The position numbers and the translations under genes are program-made. This document shows positions 37,502-47,763 of a stretch of 64,000 nucleotides of DNA, piece by piece (position 1 is the first letter of the stretch; each line of letters opens with the position of its first letter). Source of the DNA: Demequina silvatica. GTDB taxonomy: Bacteria; Actinomycetota; Actinomycetes; Actinomycetales; Demequinaceae. The notes below the pieces were generated by a model that was given only the letters and a program-made list of their open reading frames with translations, made no database searches and was not told the DNA's origin. The DNA is taken from positions 248,001 to 312,000 of the forward strand of contig NZ_BBMA01000004.1 of assembly GCF_000971215.1 (NCBI RefSeq), in the 5' to 3' direction.

Positions 37502-37533
37502 AAGGGGCGTCCGGCATCCGCCGGGCGCCCCTT
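37502..37533 (+). terminator. Terminator of the ctaE-qcrCAB operon
   Basis: AAGGGGCG (37502-37509) and CGCCCCTT (37526-37533), with extra GC pairing in the 16-nt loop, begin 14 nt after the qcrB stop. Confidence 0.7.
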
Positions 37534-37556
37534 CGGCGTTCCTGGGACTCGCAGGG

Positions 37557-37566
37557 GGACGATGCG
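37557..37566 (+). repeat. GGACGATGCG element, after qcrB
   Basis: Plus copy continuing CGGGCCGG, 24 nt beyond the operon terminator. Confidence 0.6.
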
Positions 37567-37726
37567 CGGGCCGGTTCTCCCCCGGCGTCGCCTCGGGCGT
37601 CGGACAGCCGATGACACTTGTAGCTCAGATGTACCGGCGTGAAGGATGTGACAGCCAAAGGAGCGGTCACGCGCCCCACCCGTCACAACCGCCATGGGGA
37701 TTCCACCGCCGCGCCAACTGCGCACG

Positions 37727-37750
37727 GGATGCCGGAATTCCCTGGCATCC
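37727..37750. promoter_or_regulatory. Inverted repeat, possible operator upstream of sodA
   Basis: Arms GGATGCC and GGCATCC flank GGAATTCCCT; centre about 130 nt before the sodA ATG. Confidence 0.3.
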
Positions 37751-37799
37751 GCCGAGGTTGTCACCCGTGTCCCACCTCGCTCCGACCCGCGCGGGTCGC

Positions 37800-37805
37800 T
37801 AGGCT
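37800..37805 (+). promoter_or_regulatory. sodA: Possible sodA -10 (TAGGCT)
   Basis: Same hexamer as the pepA -10. It would give a leader of about 58 nt that includes the GGAGG site of sodA. Confidence 0.35.
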
Positions 37806-37869
37806 CGGAGCGTTCCCGGAAACCCGGCCGCGCCGTGCACCCACGCCGCGGCCCGACCTTGGAGGAAGA

Positions 37870-38490
37870 ATGGCCGACTACACGCTGCCGGACCTCTCGT
37901 ACGACTACGGCGCCCTCGACCCGCACATCGCGGGTCAGATCATGGAGCTCCACCACAGCAAGCACCACGCCGCGTACGTCGCCGGCGCGAACACCGCGCT
38001 CGAGAAGATGGCGGGCGCGCGCGAGTCGGGCGACTTCGGCGCCATCGCGGGCCTCGAGAAGGCGCTCGCCTTCAACCTGGGCGGCCACATCAACCACTCG
38101 ATCTTCTGGACCAACCTGTCCCCCGAGGGCGGCGACAAGCCCGAGGGCGAGCTCGCGGCCGCGATCGACGAGCACTTCGGGTCCTTCGACGGGTTCCGCG
38201 CGCACTTCACCAACAACGCGATGACCATCATGGGCTCCGGCTGGTCGATCCTTGCGTGGGACGCGCTCGGCAAGAAGCTCGTGATCGTCCAGCTCTACGA
38301 CCAGCAGGGCAACGTGCCGGTGGGCCTGGTCCCGCTGCTCATGCTCGACATGTGGGAGCACGCCTTCTACCTGCAGTACAAGAACGTCAAGGCGGACTAC
38401 ATCAACGCCTGGTGGAACGTGGTCGACTGGGGCAACGTCGGCCAGCGCTTCGCCAACGCGACCGCCGCGCAGGGCCTCATCAACCTGTAA
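37870..38490 (+). CDS. sodA: Superoxide dismutase, Mn-type
   Basis: 206 residues, Fe/Mn superoxide dismutase. Metal ligands are in [12 protein letters not shown] (first His), [10 protein letters not shown] (second His) and [12 protein letters not shown] (Asp and His). Gly before the second His (GGHINHS) together with Gln in LYDQQGN is the pattern of Mn or cambialistic enzymes rather than FeSOD. Cytosolic: no signal peptide. GGAGGAAGA directly before the ATG is a strong ribosome binding site. Its position after the bc1 operon makes sense, since respiratory chains generate superoxide. The long upstream region suggests regulated expression. Confidence 0.92.
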   Translation: MADYTLPDLSYDYGALDPHIAGQIMELHHSKHHAAYVAGANTALEKMAGARESGDFGAIAGLEKALAFNLGGHINHSIFWTNLSPEGGDKPEGELAAAIDEHFGSFDGFRAHFTNNAMTIMGSGWSILAWDALGKKLVIVQLYDQQGNVPVGLVPLLMLDMWEHAFYLQYKNVKADYINAWWNVVDWGNVGQRFANATAAQGLINL

Positions 38491-38499
38491 GGCCATCGG

Positions 38500-38509
38500 C
38501 GCATCGTCC
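38500..38509 (-). repeat. GGACGATGCG element, after sodA
   Basis: Minus copy between the sodA stop and its terminator. Confidence 0.6.
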
Positions 38510-38511
38510 TC

Positions 38512-38543
38512 AGGGGCGGTCTCCCACCCGGGAGGCCGCCCCT
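38512..38543 (+). terminator. sodA terminator
   Basis: AGGGGCGG (38512-38519) pairs with CCGCCCCT (38536-38543). The stem continues inward for six more pairs to a 4-nt loop. Confidence 0.75.
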
Positions 38544-38587
38544 TCGCCGTGCCCGGCCCGCACTCGCGCCCGCACCAGGCGCGACGC

Positions 38588-38593
38588 TACGGT
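38588..38593 (+). promoter_or_regulatory. Leaderless -10 (TACGGT) of the ion channel gene
   Basis: TACGGT, 6 nt, then the ATG at 38600. Confidence 0.5.
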
Positions 38594-38599
38594 GAGACC

Positions 38600-39325
38600 A
38601 TGTCGACCGAAGCCGCGAGCCCCGGCGACCGCCTCACCGAGGCGGCGCGCCACCGCCCGATGCTGTGGATGCTGCTCGCGACGCTCGTGGTGCTCCAGTT
38701 CGGCTACCCGATCACGTTCGAGGGCCCAGGCTGGACGGTGCTCTACCTGCTCGTGTACATCGGCGTGGTGGCGTTCAGCATCCGCCGCGCGAACGAGGAC
38801 AGGCGGCGGCGCTGGCCGCTGTTCGTCGCGTCCGTCGCGCTGGTGGCCGGCGCGACGTGGTTCGCGATCCAGCAGGACGACGCCCGCGCCACCGTCGCCA
38901 TGCTCTCCGGCATCGGGCTCCTGCAGCTGAGCCTGGTGGTCTCCATGATCGGCTCGCTCATGCACCCGCCGGCGCGCGCCCGCACCATCGACCTGCTGCT
39001 GGTGGCGGTGTGCGCGTACCTGCTGCTCGGCGGCGTGTTCGGCGTGCTCTCGGCGCTGCTCGAGCACTCGCACCCCGCCAGCTTCGCCGATCCCAACGCC
39101 GGCGGCCCGCTGACGTGGCAGGCGCTGCTGTACGGCAGCTACGTCACGCTCGCGACGCTGGGCTTCGGGGACATCGTGCCCGTCGAGCCCTGGGCACGCT
39201 CGCTGTGGTCGTTCGAGGCCGTGGTGGGGACGCTGTTCGTCGCGGTGGTGATCGCACGCCTGGTCGGCGTTGCGGGCTTCGCTCAGCGCGACGTGCGCGC
39301 CCCCGGCAGCGCCGACGACGCCTGA
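38600..39325 (+). CDS. Potassium-channel-like membrane protein
   Basis: 241 residues with about six hydrophobic segments. The pore region near residues 182-203 reads LLYGSYVTLATLGFGDIVPV: TLGFGD corresponds to the K+ selectivity filter TVGYGD with Phe for Tyr, a substitution found in some bacterial and eukaryotic K+ channels. A final helix follows (FEAVVGTLFVAVVIARLVGV). There is no RCK/TrkA-N domain and no obvious voltage-sensor Arg array. Probably a tetrameric cation channel; selectivity is inferred only. Tail to tail with the UvrA-like gene, 17 bp apart. Confidence 0.75.
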   Translation: MSTEAASPGDRLTEAARHRPMLWMLLATLVVLQFGYPITFEGPGWTVLYLLVYIGVVAFSIRRANEDRRRRWPLFVASVALVAGATWFAIQQDDARATVAMLSGIGLLQLSLVVSMIGSLMHPPARARTIDLLLVAVCAYLLLGGVFGVLSALLEHSHPASFADPNAGGPLTWQALLYGSYVTLATLGFGDIVPVEPWARSLWSFEAVVGTLFVAVVIARLVGVAGFAQRDVRAPGSADDA

Positions 39326-39342
39326 CCCTCGCCGCCGCGCCC

Positions 39343-41706
<2,364 letters not shown>

Positions 41707-41782
41707 GGCGACATTGTGGCGCATGGCACCGACAGCGTCCCCGCGACCCGCGCGCGGCGACGGCCGCGACCGCGCCGGCCGC

Positions 41783-41792
41783 CGCATCGTCC
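41783..41792 (-). repeat. GGACGATGCG element, upstream of the UvrA-like gene
   Basis: Minus copy continuing GCGGCCGGC, between the ctaCDF terminator and the UvrA-like start. Confidence 0.6.
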
Positions 41793-41811
41793 CGCTGCCC
41801 GGGGAACGCGA

Positions 41812-41845
41812 CAGCGGCCCGCCCCCTGCCGGGGACGGGCCGCTG
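41812..41845 (-). terminator. Terminator of the ctaC-ctaD-ctaF operon
   Basis: CAGCGGCCCG (41812-41821) and CGGGCCGCTG (41836-41845), 10-bp perfect stem, 14 nt past the ctaF stop in the leftward direction. Confidence 0.75.
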
Positions 41846-41859
41846 CGTGAGGCTGCGGG

Positions 41860-42261
41860 TCAGTGCGCGTGCTGGCCGCGCGAGTACTCCATGACCCAGC
41901 CGACCAGGCCGATCACCGCGAGGACGCCGGCCGGGGCCATGATCCACCAGTCGACCGCGGCGGCCACGAACACGAGCGCCGCGCCGGCGCCGCACACCAG
42001 CGGCCACCAGCTCCAGGGCGCGAACACGCCCTGCTCGCCGGAGTCCTCGGAGATCTCCGCGTCGAGGCGGTCCTCGGCGCGCTGGCCGTGACGCCGCTCG
42101 AGCATCTTGAAGTAGATGGCGACCATGCCGAACATGCCGCCGGTGAGGTAGATCGCGAGGAACCCGACCCACTCGGACCAGTGGGTGAAGATGCCGTACG
42201 CGGTGCCCGCCAGGAAGAAGAACAGGGCGGGGACGATGAAGATGTTGGCTTCGGTACGCAA
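41860..42261 (-). CDS. ctaF: Cytochrome c oxidase subunit IV (actinobacterial CtaF)
   Basis: 133 residues, four membrane helices in two pairs separated by a polar loop (ERRHGQRAEDRLDAEISEDS). The start MRTEANIFIVPALFFFLAGTAY and the FAPWSWWPLV segment are characteristic of the actinobacterial subunit IV, a structural part of the aa3 oxidase. The start codon is TTG at 42261, supported by AAGGAGC 7 nt upstream. It follows ctaD by 12 nt. Confidence 0.9.
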   Translation of the reverse strand: MRTEANIFIVPALFFFLAGTAYGIFTHWSEWVGFLAIYLTGGMFGMVAIYFKMLERRHGQRAEDRLDAEISEDSGEQGVFAPWSWWPLVCGAGAALVFVAAAVDWWIMAPAGVLAVIGLVGWVMEYSRGQHAH

Positions 42262-42273
42262 CTGTCGAGCTCC

Positions 42274-43989
42274 TTACGCGACGGGCGCGTGATCGCTGGC
42301 GTCACGCTCGGCCTGGTAGTGGTCGCGCGCCGCGGCACCGGGGTGGTGCAGGTCGAACGCGGGACGCTCCGAGCGGATGCGCGGGATGGACGTGAAGTTG
42401 TGGCGCGGCGGCGGGCAGGAGGTCGCCCACTCGAGCGAGTTGCCGAAGCCCCACGGGTCGTCGACCGTGACCAGCGGCGCGCGCTTCGACGTGATGTACA
42501 CGTTCCAGAAGAACGGCAGCGTCGACAGGGCCAGCACCACGGCGCCGATGGTCGACAGCTGGTTCATCCAGGTGAAGCCGTCCTCGGGCATGTAGTCGAC
42601 GTAGCGTCGCGCCATGCCGTGCGCGCCCAGCCAGTGCTGGACCAGGAAGGTGGTGTGGAAGCCGATGAACAGCAGCCAGAAGTGGAGCTTGCCGAGCGGC
42701 TCGTTGAGCATCTTGCCGGTGAACTTGGGCCACCAGAAGTAGAAGCCCGCGAACATCGCGAACACCACGGTGCCGAACACCACGTAGTGGAAGTGCGCGA
42801 CCACGAAGTACGAGTCGGACAGCGGGAAGTCGAGCACCGGCGAGCTCAGGATGATGCCGGTGAGGCCGCCGAAGAGGAAGGTGATGAGGAAGCCCACCGA
42901 CCACAGCATGGGCGTCTCGAACGTGAGCTTCCCTCGCCACAGGGTGCCGATCCAGTTGAAGAACTTCACACCGGTCGGGACCGCGATGAGCATGGTCATG
43001 AACGCGAAGAACGGCAGCAGCACCGCACCCGTGACGTACATGTGGTGCGCCCACACGGTGACGGACAGCGCCGCGATCGCGATGGTCGCGTAGATGAGGC
43101 CGTGATAGCCGAAGATCGGCTTGCGCGAGAACACCGGGAAGATCTCGGAGACGATGCCGAAGAACGGCAGCGCGATGATGTACACCTCGGGGTGACCGAA
43201 GAACCAGAACAGGTGCTGCCACAGGATGGCTCCGCCGTTGTCCGGGTTGAACACCTGCGAGTGCAGCACGCGGTCCGAGCCCAGCGCGAACAGCGCCGAG
43301 GCGAGCGGCGGGAAGGCCAGCAGGACCAGCATCGACGTCACCAGGATGTTCCAGGTGAAGATCGGCATGCGGAACATGGTCATGCCCGGCGCACGCATGG
43401 TGACGATGGTGGTGATGAAGTTCACCGAGCCGAGGATGGTGCCGAAGCCGCCGAGCGCGAGCCCGAAGACCCACAGGTCGCCGCCCACGCCGGGCGAGTA
43501 CACGGAGTTCGACAGCGGCGCGTACGCGAACCAGCCGAACGACGCGGCGCCCTGCGGCGTGAAGAAGCCGGCCATCGCGATGACGCCGCCGAACAGGTAC
43601 AGCCAGTAGGCGAGCATGTTGAGGCGCGGGAACGCGACGTCGGGCGCGCCGATCTGCAGCGGCATGATGAAGTTCGCGAAGCCCGCGAAGAGCGGCGTCG
43701 CGAACAGCAGCAGCATGATCGTGCCGTGCATGGTGAACAGCTGGTTGTACTGCTCCGCCGACTGCACCACCTGGATGCCGGGCTCGAACAGCTCGGCGCG
43801 GATCAGCAGCGCGAGCAGGCCGCCCACGATGAAGAAGAAGAACGACGTGATCAGGTACATGTACCCGATGGTCTTGTGGTCGGTGGAGGTGATCCACTTG
43901 ATGACCAGGGAGCCGCGACGGGTCGGGGTCGCGGGGATGACGGCGGTCCGGCGCTCGTCGCCGGAGACCTCGAAGGGGACGGTGGCCAT
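42274..43989 (-). CDS. ctaD: Cytochrome c oxidase subunit I
   Basis: 571 residues, twelve membrane helices. Haem a and a3/CuB ligands are visible: His in [26 protein letters not shown] (CuB His and the cross-linked Tyr), the double His in [10 protein letters not shown], and [13 protein letters not shown] for the haem histidines. Also present are the proton-channel segments [13 protein letters not shown] and [12 protein letters not shown]. Catalytic core of the aa3 oxidase. The ATG overlaps the last base of the ctaC stop (TGATGG). In this organism ctaD is in the ctaC operon. Confidence 0.95.
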   Translation of the reverse strand: MATVPFEVSGDERRTAVIPATPTRRGSLVIKWITSTDHKTIGYMYLITSFFFFIVGGLLALLIRAELFEPGIQVVQSAEQYNQLFTMHGTIMLLLFATPLFAGFANFIMPLQIGAPDVAFPRLNMLAYWLYLFGGVIAMAGFFTPQGAASFGWFAYAPLSNSVYSPGVGGDLWVFGLALGGFGTILGSVNFITTIVTMRAPGMTMFRMPIFTWNILVTSMLVLLAFPPLASALFALGSDRVLHSQVFNPDNGGAILWQHLFWFFGHPEVYIIALPFFGIVSEIFPVFSRKPIFGYHGLIYATIAIAALSVTVWAHHMYVTGAVLLPFFAFMTMLIAVPTGVKFFNWIGTLWRGKLTFETPMLWSVGFLITFLFGGLTGIILSSPVLDFPLSDSYFVVAHFHYVVFGTVVFAMFAGFYFWWPKFTGKMLNEPLGKLHFWLLFIGFHTTFLVQHWLGAHGMARRYVDYMPEDGFTWMNQLSTIGAVVLALSTLPFFWNVYITSKRAPLVTVDDPWGFGNSLEWATSCPPPRHNFTSIPRIRSERPAFDLHHPGAAARDHYQAERDASDHAPVA

Positions 43990-44864
43990 CAGGACTCAGA
44001 CTCCTCGTGCTGCTCGGTCAGCTGGACCACCTGGTCGCGGCTGTACTCGTCGACGCCGATCTGACCCGAGTAGCCCTCGTTGCGGAGCTCCTCCATGTGG
44101 GCGTCGTACTCCTCGCGGGACACCACGGCCACGTTGAAGAGCATGGAGGCGTGGTACTCGCCGCAGAGCTCGGCGCACTTGCCCTGGTAGAGGCCCTCCT
44201 GCGTGGGGATGACCTGGAACGTGTTGGTCTTGCCCGGGATCACGTCCTCCTTGTAGAGGAACGCGGGGATCCAGAACGAGTGGATGACGTCGCGCGAGTC
44301 GAGCGTGAACTCGACGCGCTCGTCGACCGGGAGGTACAGGGTCGGGAGCGTCTCCTCGACGCCCTCCTCGCCGGTGAGGGTGGCCTGGACGCCCGGGTCG
44401 TAGACGTCGTCGTCGACGTAGTTGAAGTCCCAGCTCCACTGCTTGCCCACCACGTTGATGTGGATGTCGGGCGTCTCGGAGGTGTCCTTGATGGCCGCGA
44501 TGTCCTCGGCGGTGTACTTGAACAGCACGCCGATCATCAGCAGCGGGACGATGGTGTACATCAGCTCGAGCGGCACGTTCGCACGCGTCTGCACGGGGAG
44601 CTTGTTGTCCCCCTTGCGCTTGCGGTAGACGGCGACCGCCCACAGGATCAGGCCCCAGGTGATGACGCCGACGGTGAGCGCGGCGATCCAGGAACCGTTC
44701 CAGAGGGTGATGATCCGCCCGGTCTGGTTGGTGACTTCAGGCGAGCTGGGAAGTGCGCCGTTCTCGATGCCGTTGGCGCATCCTGCCAGGAGGGACGTCA
44801 GTCCCAGGACAGCGATGCCTGCCAGGGCTTTTCCGGGCACGCGGGGACGTGAAAGGTGGGACAC
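43989..44864 (-). CDS. ctaC: Cytochrome c oxidase subunit II (lipoprotein)
   Basis: 291 residues. A lipobox LTSLLAGC gives lipidated Cys28; two membrane helices follow (about 56-78 and 98-116). The cupredoxin domain has the CuA site: His in DVIHSFWIP and [12 protein letters not shown] (two Cys, Glu, His, Met). The aromatic motif [10 protein letters not shown] passes electrons to CuA. It receives electrons from QcrC. GTG start at 44864; TAGACT lies 6 nt upstream. Its promoter is back to back with that of the desulfurase-like gene. Confidence 0.94.
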   Translation of the reverse strand: MSHLSRPRVPGKALAGIAVLGLTSLLAGCANGIENGALPSSPEVTNQTGRIITLWNGSWIAALTVGVITWGLILWAVAVYRKRKGDNKLPVQTRANVPLELMYTIVPLLMIGVLFKYTAEDIAAIKDTSETPDIHINVVGKQWSWDFNYVDDDVYDPGVQATLTGEEGVEETLPTLYLPVDERVEFTLDSRDVIHSFWIPAFLYKEDVIPGKTNTFQVIPTQEGLYQGKCAELCGEYHASMLFNVAVVSREEYDAHMEELRNEGYSGQIGVDEYSRDQVVQLTEQHEESES

Positions 44865-44870
44865 GCTGGC

Positions 44871-44890
44871 AGTCTAGCGCGCTGTACCGT
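44871..44890. promoter_or_regulatory. Back-to-back leaderless promoters of ctaC and the desulfurase-like gene
   Basis: Minus-strand TAGACT (44871-44876) is 6 nt from the ctaC GTG. Plus-strand TACCGT (44885-44890) is 6 nt from the ATG at 44897. The hexamers are only 8 bp apart, so the polymerase footprints must overlap. Confidence 0.5.
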
Positions 44891-44896
44891 GATGCC

Positions 44897-46030
44897 ATGC
44901 AGGTCGCGCGCATGTTCCTGGACGCCAGTGGTTCCGCTCCTATGACGAACAGGACGCTCGAGGCGTTCCAGGCCGGCCTCGCGGACGGATGGACGGATCC
45001 CGCCCGCCTCCACACCGAGTCGCGTCGTGCCAGGCAGCTTCTCGACGCGTCGCGCGAGGCGATCGCGGAGGCGCTGGGCGCCCGCCCCGAGCACACGCAC
45101 CTCGCGCACTCCCCCCATGCCGCGATCGAGCGGGTCATCGCGGGCGTGTTCACGGCGCGCCGCGGCCGCGACCGCATCGTCGCGTCCGCCGTCGAGCGCG
45201 ACGCCACGCTGCACGCCGCCACCCACGTCGCGGCAGGGAACGTCACGACCGTCCCCGTGGATGCCCGCGGCCACCTCGACCTCGAGGCGTTCGCCGCGGA
45301 GATCGCCGTGCCCGACGTCGCGCTCGCCGCGGTCCAGCACGCCAATCACGAGATCGGCACCGTGCAGCGCCTCGCGGACGTCGCGGCGCTCACCGCCGCG
45401 GCCAAGGTGCCGCTGCTGGTCGACGCGACGGCGAGCATCGGTCACGGCCCCTCCCCCGCGCACTGGGACGCGCTGGTGGCGAACCCCGCGGACTGGGGCG
45501 GCCCCGCCGGGCTCGGCATCGTGGCGCTGCGCCCCCAGACGCGGTGGCTGCCCGCGTGGCCCGAGGGCGACGACTGGGCGCCCGGCGGCGTCCTGGTCCC
45601 CGCCGTCCTCGCCGCCGCTGTCGCGCTGCAGGAGCGGCGTGAGGAGCTCGACGCCACGTCGCTGCGCCTGCACGGCCTGGTCTCCCGCGTGCGCGACGCC
45701 GCCGCGGCGTGGCCCGGCGTCGACGTGGTGGGCGATCCCGACGAGCGCCTCCCCCACGTCGTCACCTTCTCGTGCCTGTACGTCGATGGCGAGGCGCTGC
45801 TGACGCGGCTCGACCGCGAGGGCATCGCGGTGGGCTCCGGCTCGGCCTGCACCACCAGCACGCTCGAGCCCAGCCGCGTGCTCGCCGCCGTGGGGGCGCT
45901 CAGCCACGGCAACGTGCGCCTGGGCCTGCACCCGGGCGTCACGGACGCCGACATCGACCGGCTCGTCGCGCTCATGCCGCGCGTGATCGCGGACCTGCGC
46001 GCCGAGGCGGGCGCGCCCGAGGTGGCCTGA
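44897..46030 (+). CDS. Cysteine desulfurase-like fold-type I protein lacking the PLP lysine
   Basis: 377 residues aligned along class V aminotransferases/NifS-IscS. The substrate-Cys loop is kept (GSGSACTTSTLEPSRV, about 314-329), as are the LLVDATASIG Asp and the HEIGTVQ segment. The internal aldimine position, normally SAHKFGGPKG, here reads NPADWGGPAG: His-Lys is replaced by Ala-Asp (about residue 207). The Asn and Gln that contact PLP are also altered (NHE, DATAS). It therefore probably cannot form a normal PLP Schiff base. It may still carry persulfide on Cys or act as a partner of the TusA protein encoded 1 nt downstream. Start from the TACCGT spacing. Confidence 0.72.
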   Translation: MQVARMFLDASGSAPMTNRTLEAFQAGLADGWTDPARLHTESRRARQLLDASREAIAEALGARPEHTHLAHSPHAAIERVIAGVFTARRGRDRIVASAVERDATLHAATHVAAGNVTTVPVDARGHLDLEAFAAEIAVPDVALAAVQHANHEIGTVQRLADVAALTAAAKVPLLVDATASIGHGPSPAHWDALVANPADWGGPAGLGIVALRPQTRWLPAWPEGDDWAPGGVLVPAVLAAAVALQERREELDATSLRLHGLVSRVRDAAAAWPGVDVVGDPDERLPHVVTFSCLYVDGEALLTRLDREGIAVGSGSACTTSTLEPSRVLAAVGALSHGNVRLGLHPGVTDADIDRLVALMPRVIADLRAEAGAPEVA

Positions 46031-46031
46031 C

Positions 46032-46289
46032 GTGACGGGGGACGATGCGGCGGTCGCGGACGGCGGTCACGTCACCGTCGACGCGATGGGCCTGGTGTGC
46101 CCGCTGCCCATCATCGAGCTGGCGAAGGCGGCCCGCGGCAGGGAGGCCGGCACCGAGATCACGGTGCTGTGCACGGACGTCGCCGCGCGGGTCGACGTGC
46201 CGGCGTGGGCCCGCATGACGGGCCACGAGTTCGTGGGAGAGATGAAGACGGACGGTGCGGGCATAGCCCTCACCGTCCGTCTCCGCTGA
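46032..46289 (+). CDS. TusA-family sulfur carrier
   Basis: 85 residues. The TusA signature is GLVCPLPIIELAKAARG, with the persulfide Cys in CPLP (about residue 24), followed by two strands typical of the SirA/TusA fold (TEITVLCTDVAARVDVPAWA) and MTGHEFVG. It relays sulfur between a desulfurase and an acceptor. It starts with GTG 1 nt after the desulfurase-like gene and is co-transcribed. The beginning of the gene contains a GGACGATGCG element (46040). Confidence 0.85.
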   Translation: MTGDDAAVADGGHVTVDAMGLVCPLPIIELAKAARGREAGTEITVLCTDVAARVDVPAWARMTGHEFVGEMKTDGAGIALTVRLR

Positions 46290-46301
46290 ATCCGCTACCG
46301 G

Positions 46302-46655
46302 TCAGCTGAAGGAGTCTCCACACGCGCAGGAGCTCGAAGCGTTCGGGTTATCGATGGTGAAACCCTGCTTCTCGATGGTGTCCGCGAAGTCGATCGTCGC
46401 GCCGTCCAGGTACGGGACCGACATCTTGTCGACCACGACCTCCACGCCGTCGAAGTCGCGAACCGCGTCTCCGTCCAGCGAGCGCTCGTCGAAGTAGAGC
46501 TGGTAGATCAGGCCCGAGCAACCGCCCGGCTGCACCGCGAGGCGCAGTCGAAGGTCTTCGCGGCCCTCCTGCTCGAGAAGGCTCCTGACCTTCGCCGCCG
46601 CAGCATCGGTGATGACGACGCCGTGCGACGTGGTCTCGGTTGCGAGATCAGTCAT
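46302..46655 (-). CDS. erpA: A-type iron-sulfur cluster carrier (HesB/ErpA family)
   Basis: 117 residues. The conserved Cys are in QPGGCSGLIYQLYF (about residue 48) and in the C-terminal SSCACGDSFS (C-A-C). DFDGVEVVVDKMSVPYLDGA fits the family core. It delivers Fe-S clusters to apo-enzymes; NadA, encoded nearby, and the Rieske protein are plausible clients. The ATG at 46655 is supported by GAGGAGG 5 nt upstream; an upstream in-frame ATG lacks one. Convergent with tusA, 12 bp between stops. Confidence 0.88.
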   Translation of the reverse strand: MTDLATETTSHGVVITDAAAAKVRSLLEQEGREDLRLRLAVQPGGCSGLIYQLYFDERSLDGDAVRDFDGVEVVVDKMSVPYLDGATIDFADTIEKQGFTIDNPNASSSCACGDSFS

Positions 46656-46742
46656 CGACGCCTCCTCTCTCTCGGGTTTCCTTGTCAAGCGTACGCCGCC
46701 CGCCCGGTATTCCGAACCCCCGGCGGAAGATTGGTGGATACG

Positions 46743-47723
46743 TCAGCGATCGGGCGTCCACGTGTGGGCCACCCGACGGATCTGGTCCGTCAGCGCAGCC
46801 TCCCCCGGAGGGGCCTCGTGCGCCGCCGCGATCCCCGCGGCCATGAGGTCGCGCCTGCCGACCGCGAGGTGCGACGTGACCACCACGCACGGGACGCCCC
46901 GGCGCGCGGCGAGCGTCGAGGCGGCGGAGGCGACCCCGTGGTCGAGGTCGCGGGCCGCCAGCCGCTCGACCACGGCGACCACCAGGTCGGCGTCCGCGGC
47001 CGCCGCGTCGAGGCCCGCGAGCTCGGCGGCCGCCGGTGCCGCCGGCATGAGGCGCGCTCCGATCGCCGCGAGGGCGTAGGCGAGGCCGCCCGCCGCACCC
47101 GTGCCCGGCTCGTCCGACAGGCGCGTCGGCCCGAGCAGCGCCCGGCGCGACGCCACCGGATCGGCGTCCCGTGCGATCGCCGCCCACCGCTCCTCCTGGA
47201 CCTGCGCCGCCTGGGCGAGCGCCGCATCGTGCTCCCTGCCGTCCCGCACCGCAGCGCTCATGCCGGTGAATCCCAGCAGGGGCCGGTCGGACCCGACGAG
47301 CGCGACGATGTCGAGCGTCGCGACGCCGGCGCGCGCGGCCTCGAGGCCGCCGCTCCACAGGTCCGCGGCGTCGCCCGCAGGGGGCTCGTCGCCCAGGGGC
47401 ACCACCACGCGTCCGGTCTCGCCCGCGGCCGCGAGCCCGAGCAGCGCCGCGCTCAGCGCACCCGGCTCCCAGCGCGTGCCCGTGACGGGAGCGAGCACCA
47501 CCACCCCGGCCGCCCGCCGGGCCGTCGCGCCGCCGACGGGCCAGGGCTCGCCGGCCAGCGCATCGGCCGTGCGGGGCCCGCCCGCGGGCGTGCCGACCAC
47601 CGTCAGGGACACCCGTGAAGCCGCCGCGGACCAGGCATCTCGGACCATTCGGGCGGTGGCGTCCGGGGACAGCGTCCCGGCGTCGACGAGGGGCCAGCTC
47701 TGGGCTGCGATGACGGCACGCAT
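46743..47723 (-). CDS. Glycerate-kinase-like protein (possibly degenerate)
   Basis: 326 residues. The overall pattern follows the glycerate kinase (GlxK) family: FTGMSAAVRDGR, GTGAAGGLAYALAAIGARLMPA and the LAGLDAAAADADLVVAVVERLAARDLDHG block. In active enzymes the last block normally reads ITGEGRLDxQS; here GEG is missing and VVER stands in its place. The N-terminal SKGT-type start is also replaced (AAQSWPLVDAG), so catalytic activity is doubtful. A glycerate kinase is also near the HesB gene in mycobacteria (Rv2205c). ATG at 47723, with CACACT 7 nt upstream and divergent from nadA by 40 bp. Confidence 0.65.
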   Translation of the reverse strand: MRAVIAAQSWPLVDAGTLSPDATARMVRDAWSAAASRVSLTVVGTPAGGPRTADALAGEPWPVGGATARRAAGVVVLAPVTGTRWEPGALSAALLGLAAAGETGRVVVPLGDEPPAGDAADLWSGGLEAARAGVATLDIVALVGSDRPLLGFTGMSAAVRDGREHDAALAQAAQVQEERWAAIARDADPVASRRALLGPTRLSDEPGTGAAGGLAYALAAIGARLMPAAPAAAELAGLDAAAADADLVVAVVERLAARDLDHGVASAASTLAARRGVPCVVVTSHLAVGRRDLMAAGIAAAHEAPPGEAALTDQIRRVAHTWTPDR

Positions 47724-47730
47724 GGGCTCA

Positions 47731-47757
47731 AGTGTGCCCTGCCGACCGTGCGACAAT
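47731..47757. promoter_or_regulatory. Divergent leaderless promoter candidates, glycerate-kinase-like gene and nadA
   Basis: CACACT on the minus strand (47731-47736) is 7 nt from the ATG at 47723. GACAAT on the plus strand (47752-47757) is 6 nt from the nadA ATG. Confidence 0.35.
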
Positions 47758-47763
47758 GAGCAG

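Larger units (their letters stand above)
37534..37869. other. Long non-coding region upstream of sodA
   Basis: The only gap over 300 bp. It contains the GGACGATGCG copy at 37557, several GTCAC-type pentamers (around 37648, 37669, 37682, 37761), a dyad GGATGCC/GGCATCC (37727-37750) enclosing the palindrome GGAATTCC, and a possible -10 TAGGCT at 37800. No open frame with a ribosome binding site and no tRNA fold was found. It is more AT-rich than flanking coding sequence around 37600-37700. Probably a regulatory region for sodA. Confidence 0.5.

Noticed and set aside
37610-37690. tRNA-like box A (TGTAGCTCAG) upstream of sodA
   Set aside because: No matching acceptor stem, anticodon arm or GGTTC-type T-loop follows within tRNA distance.
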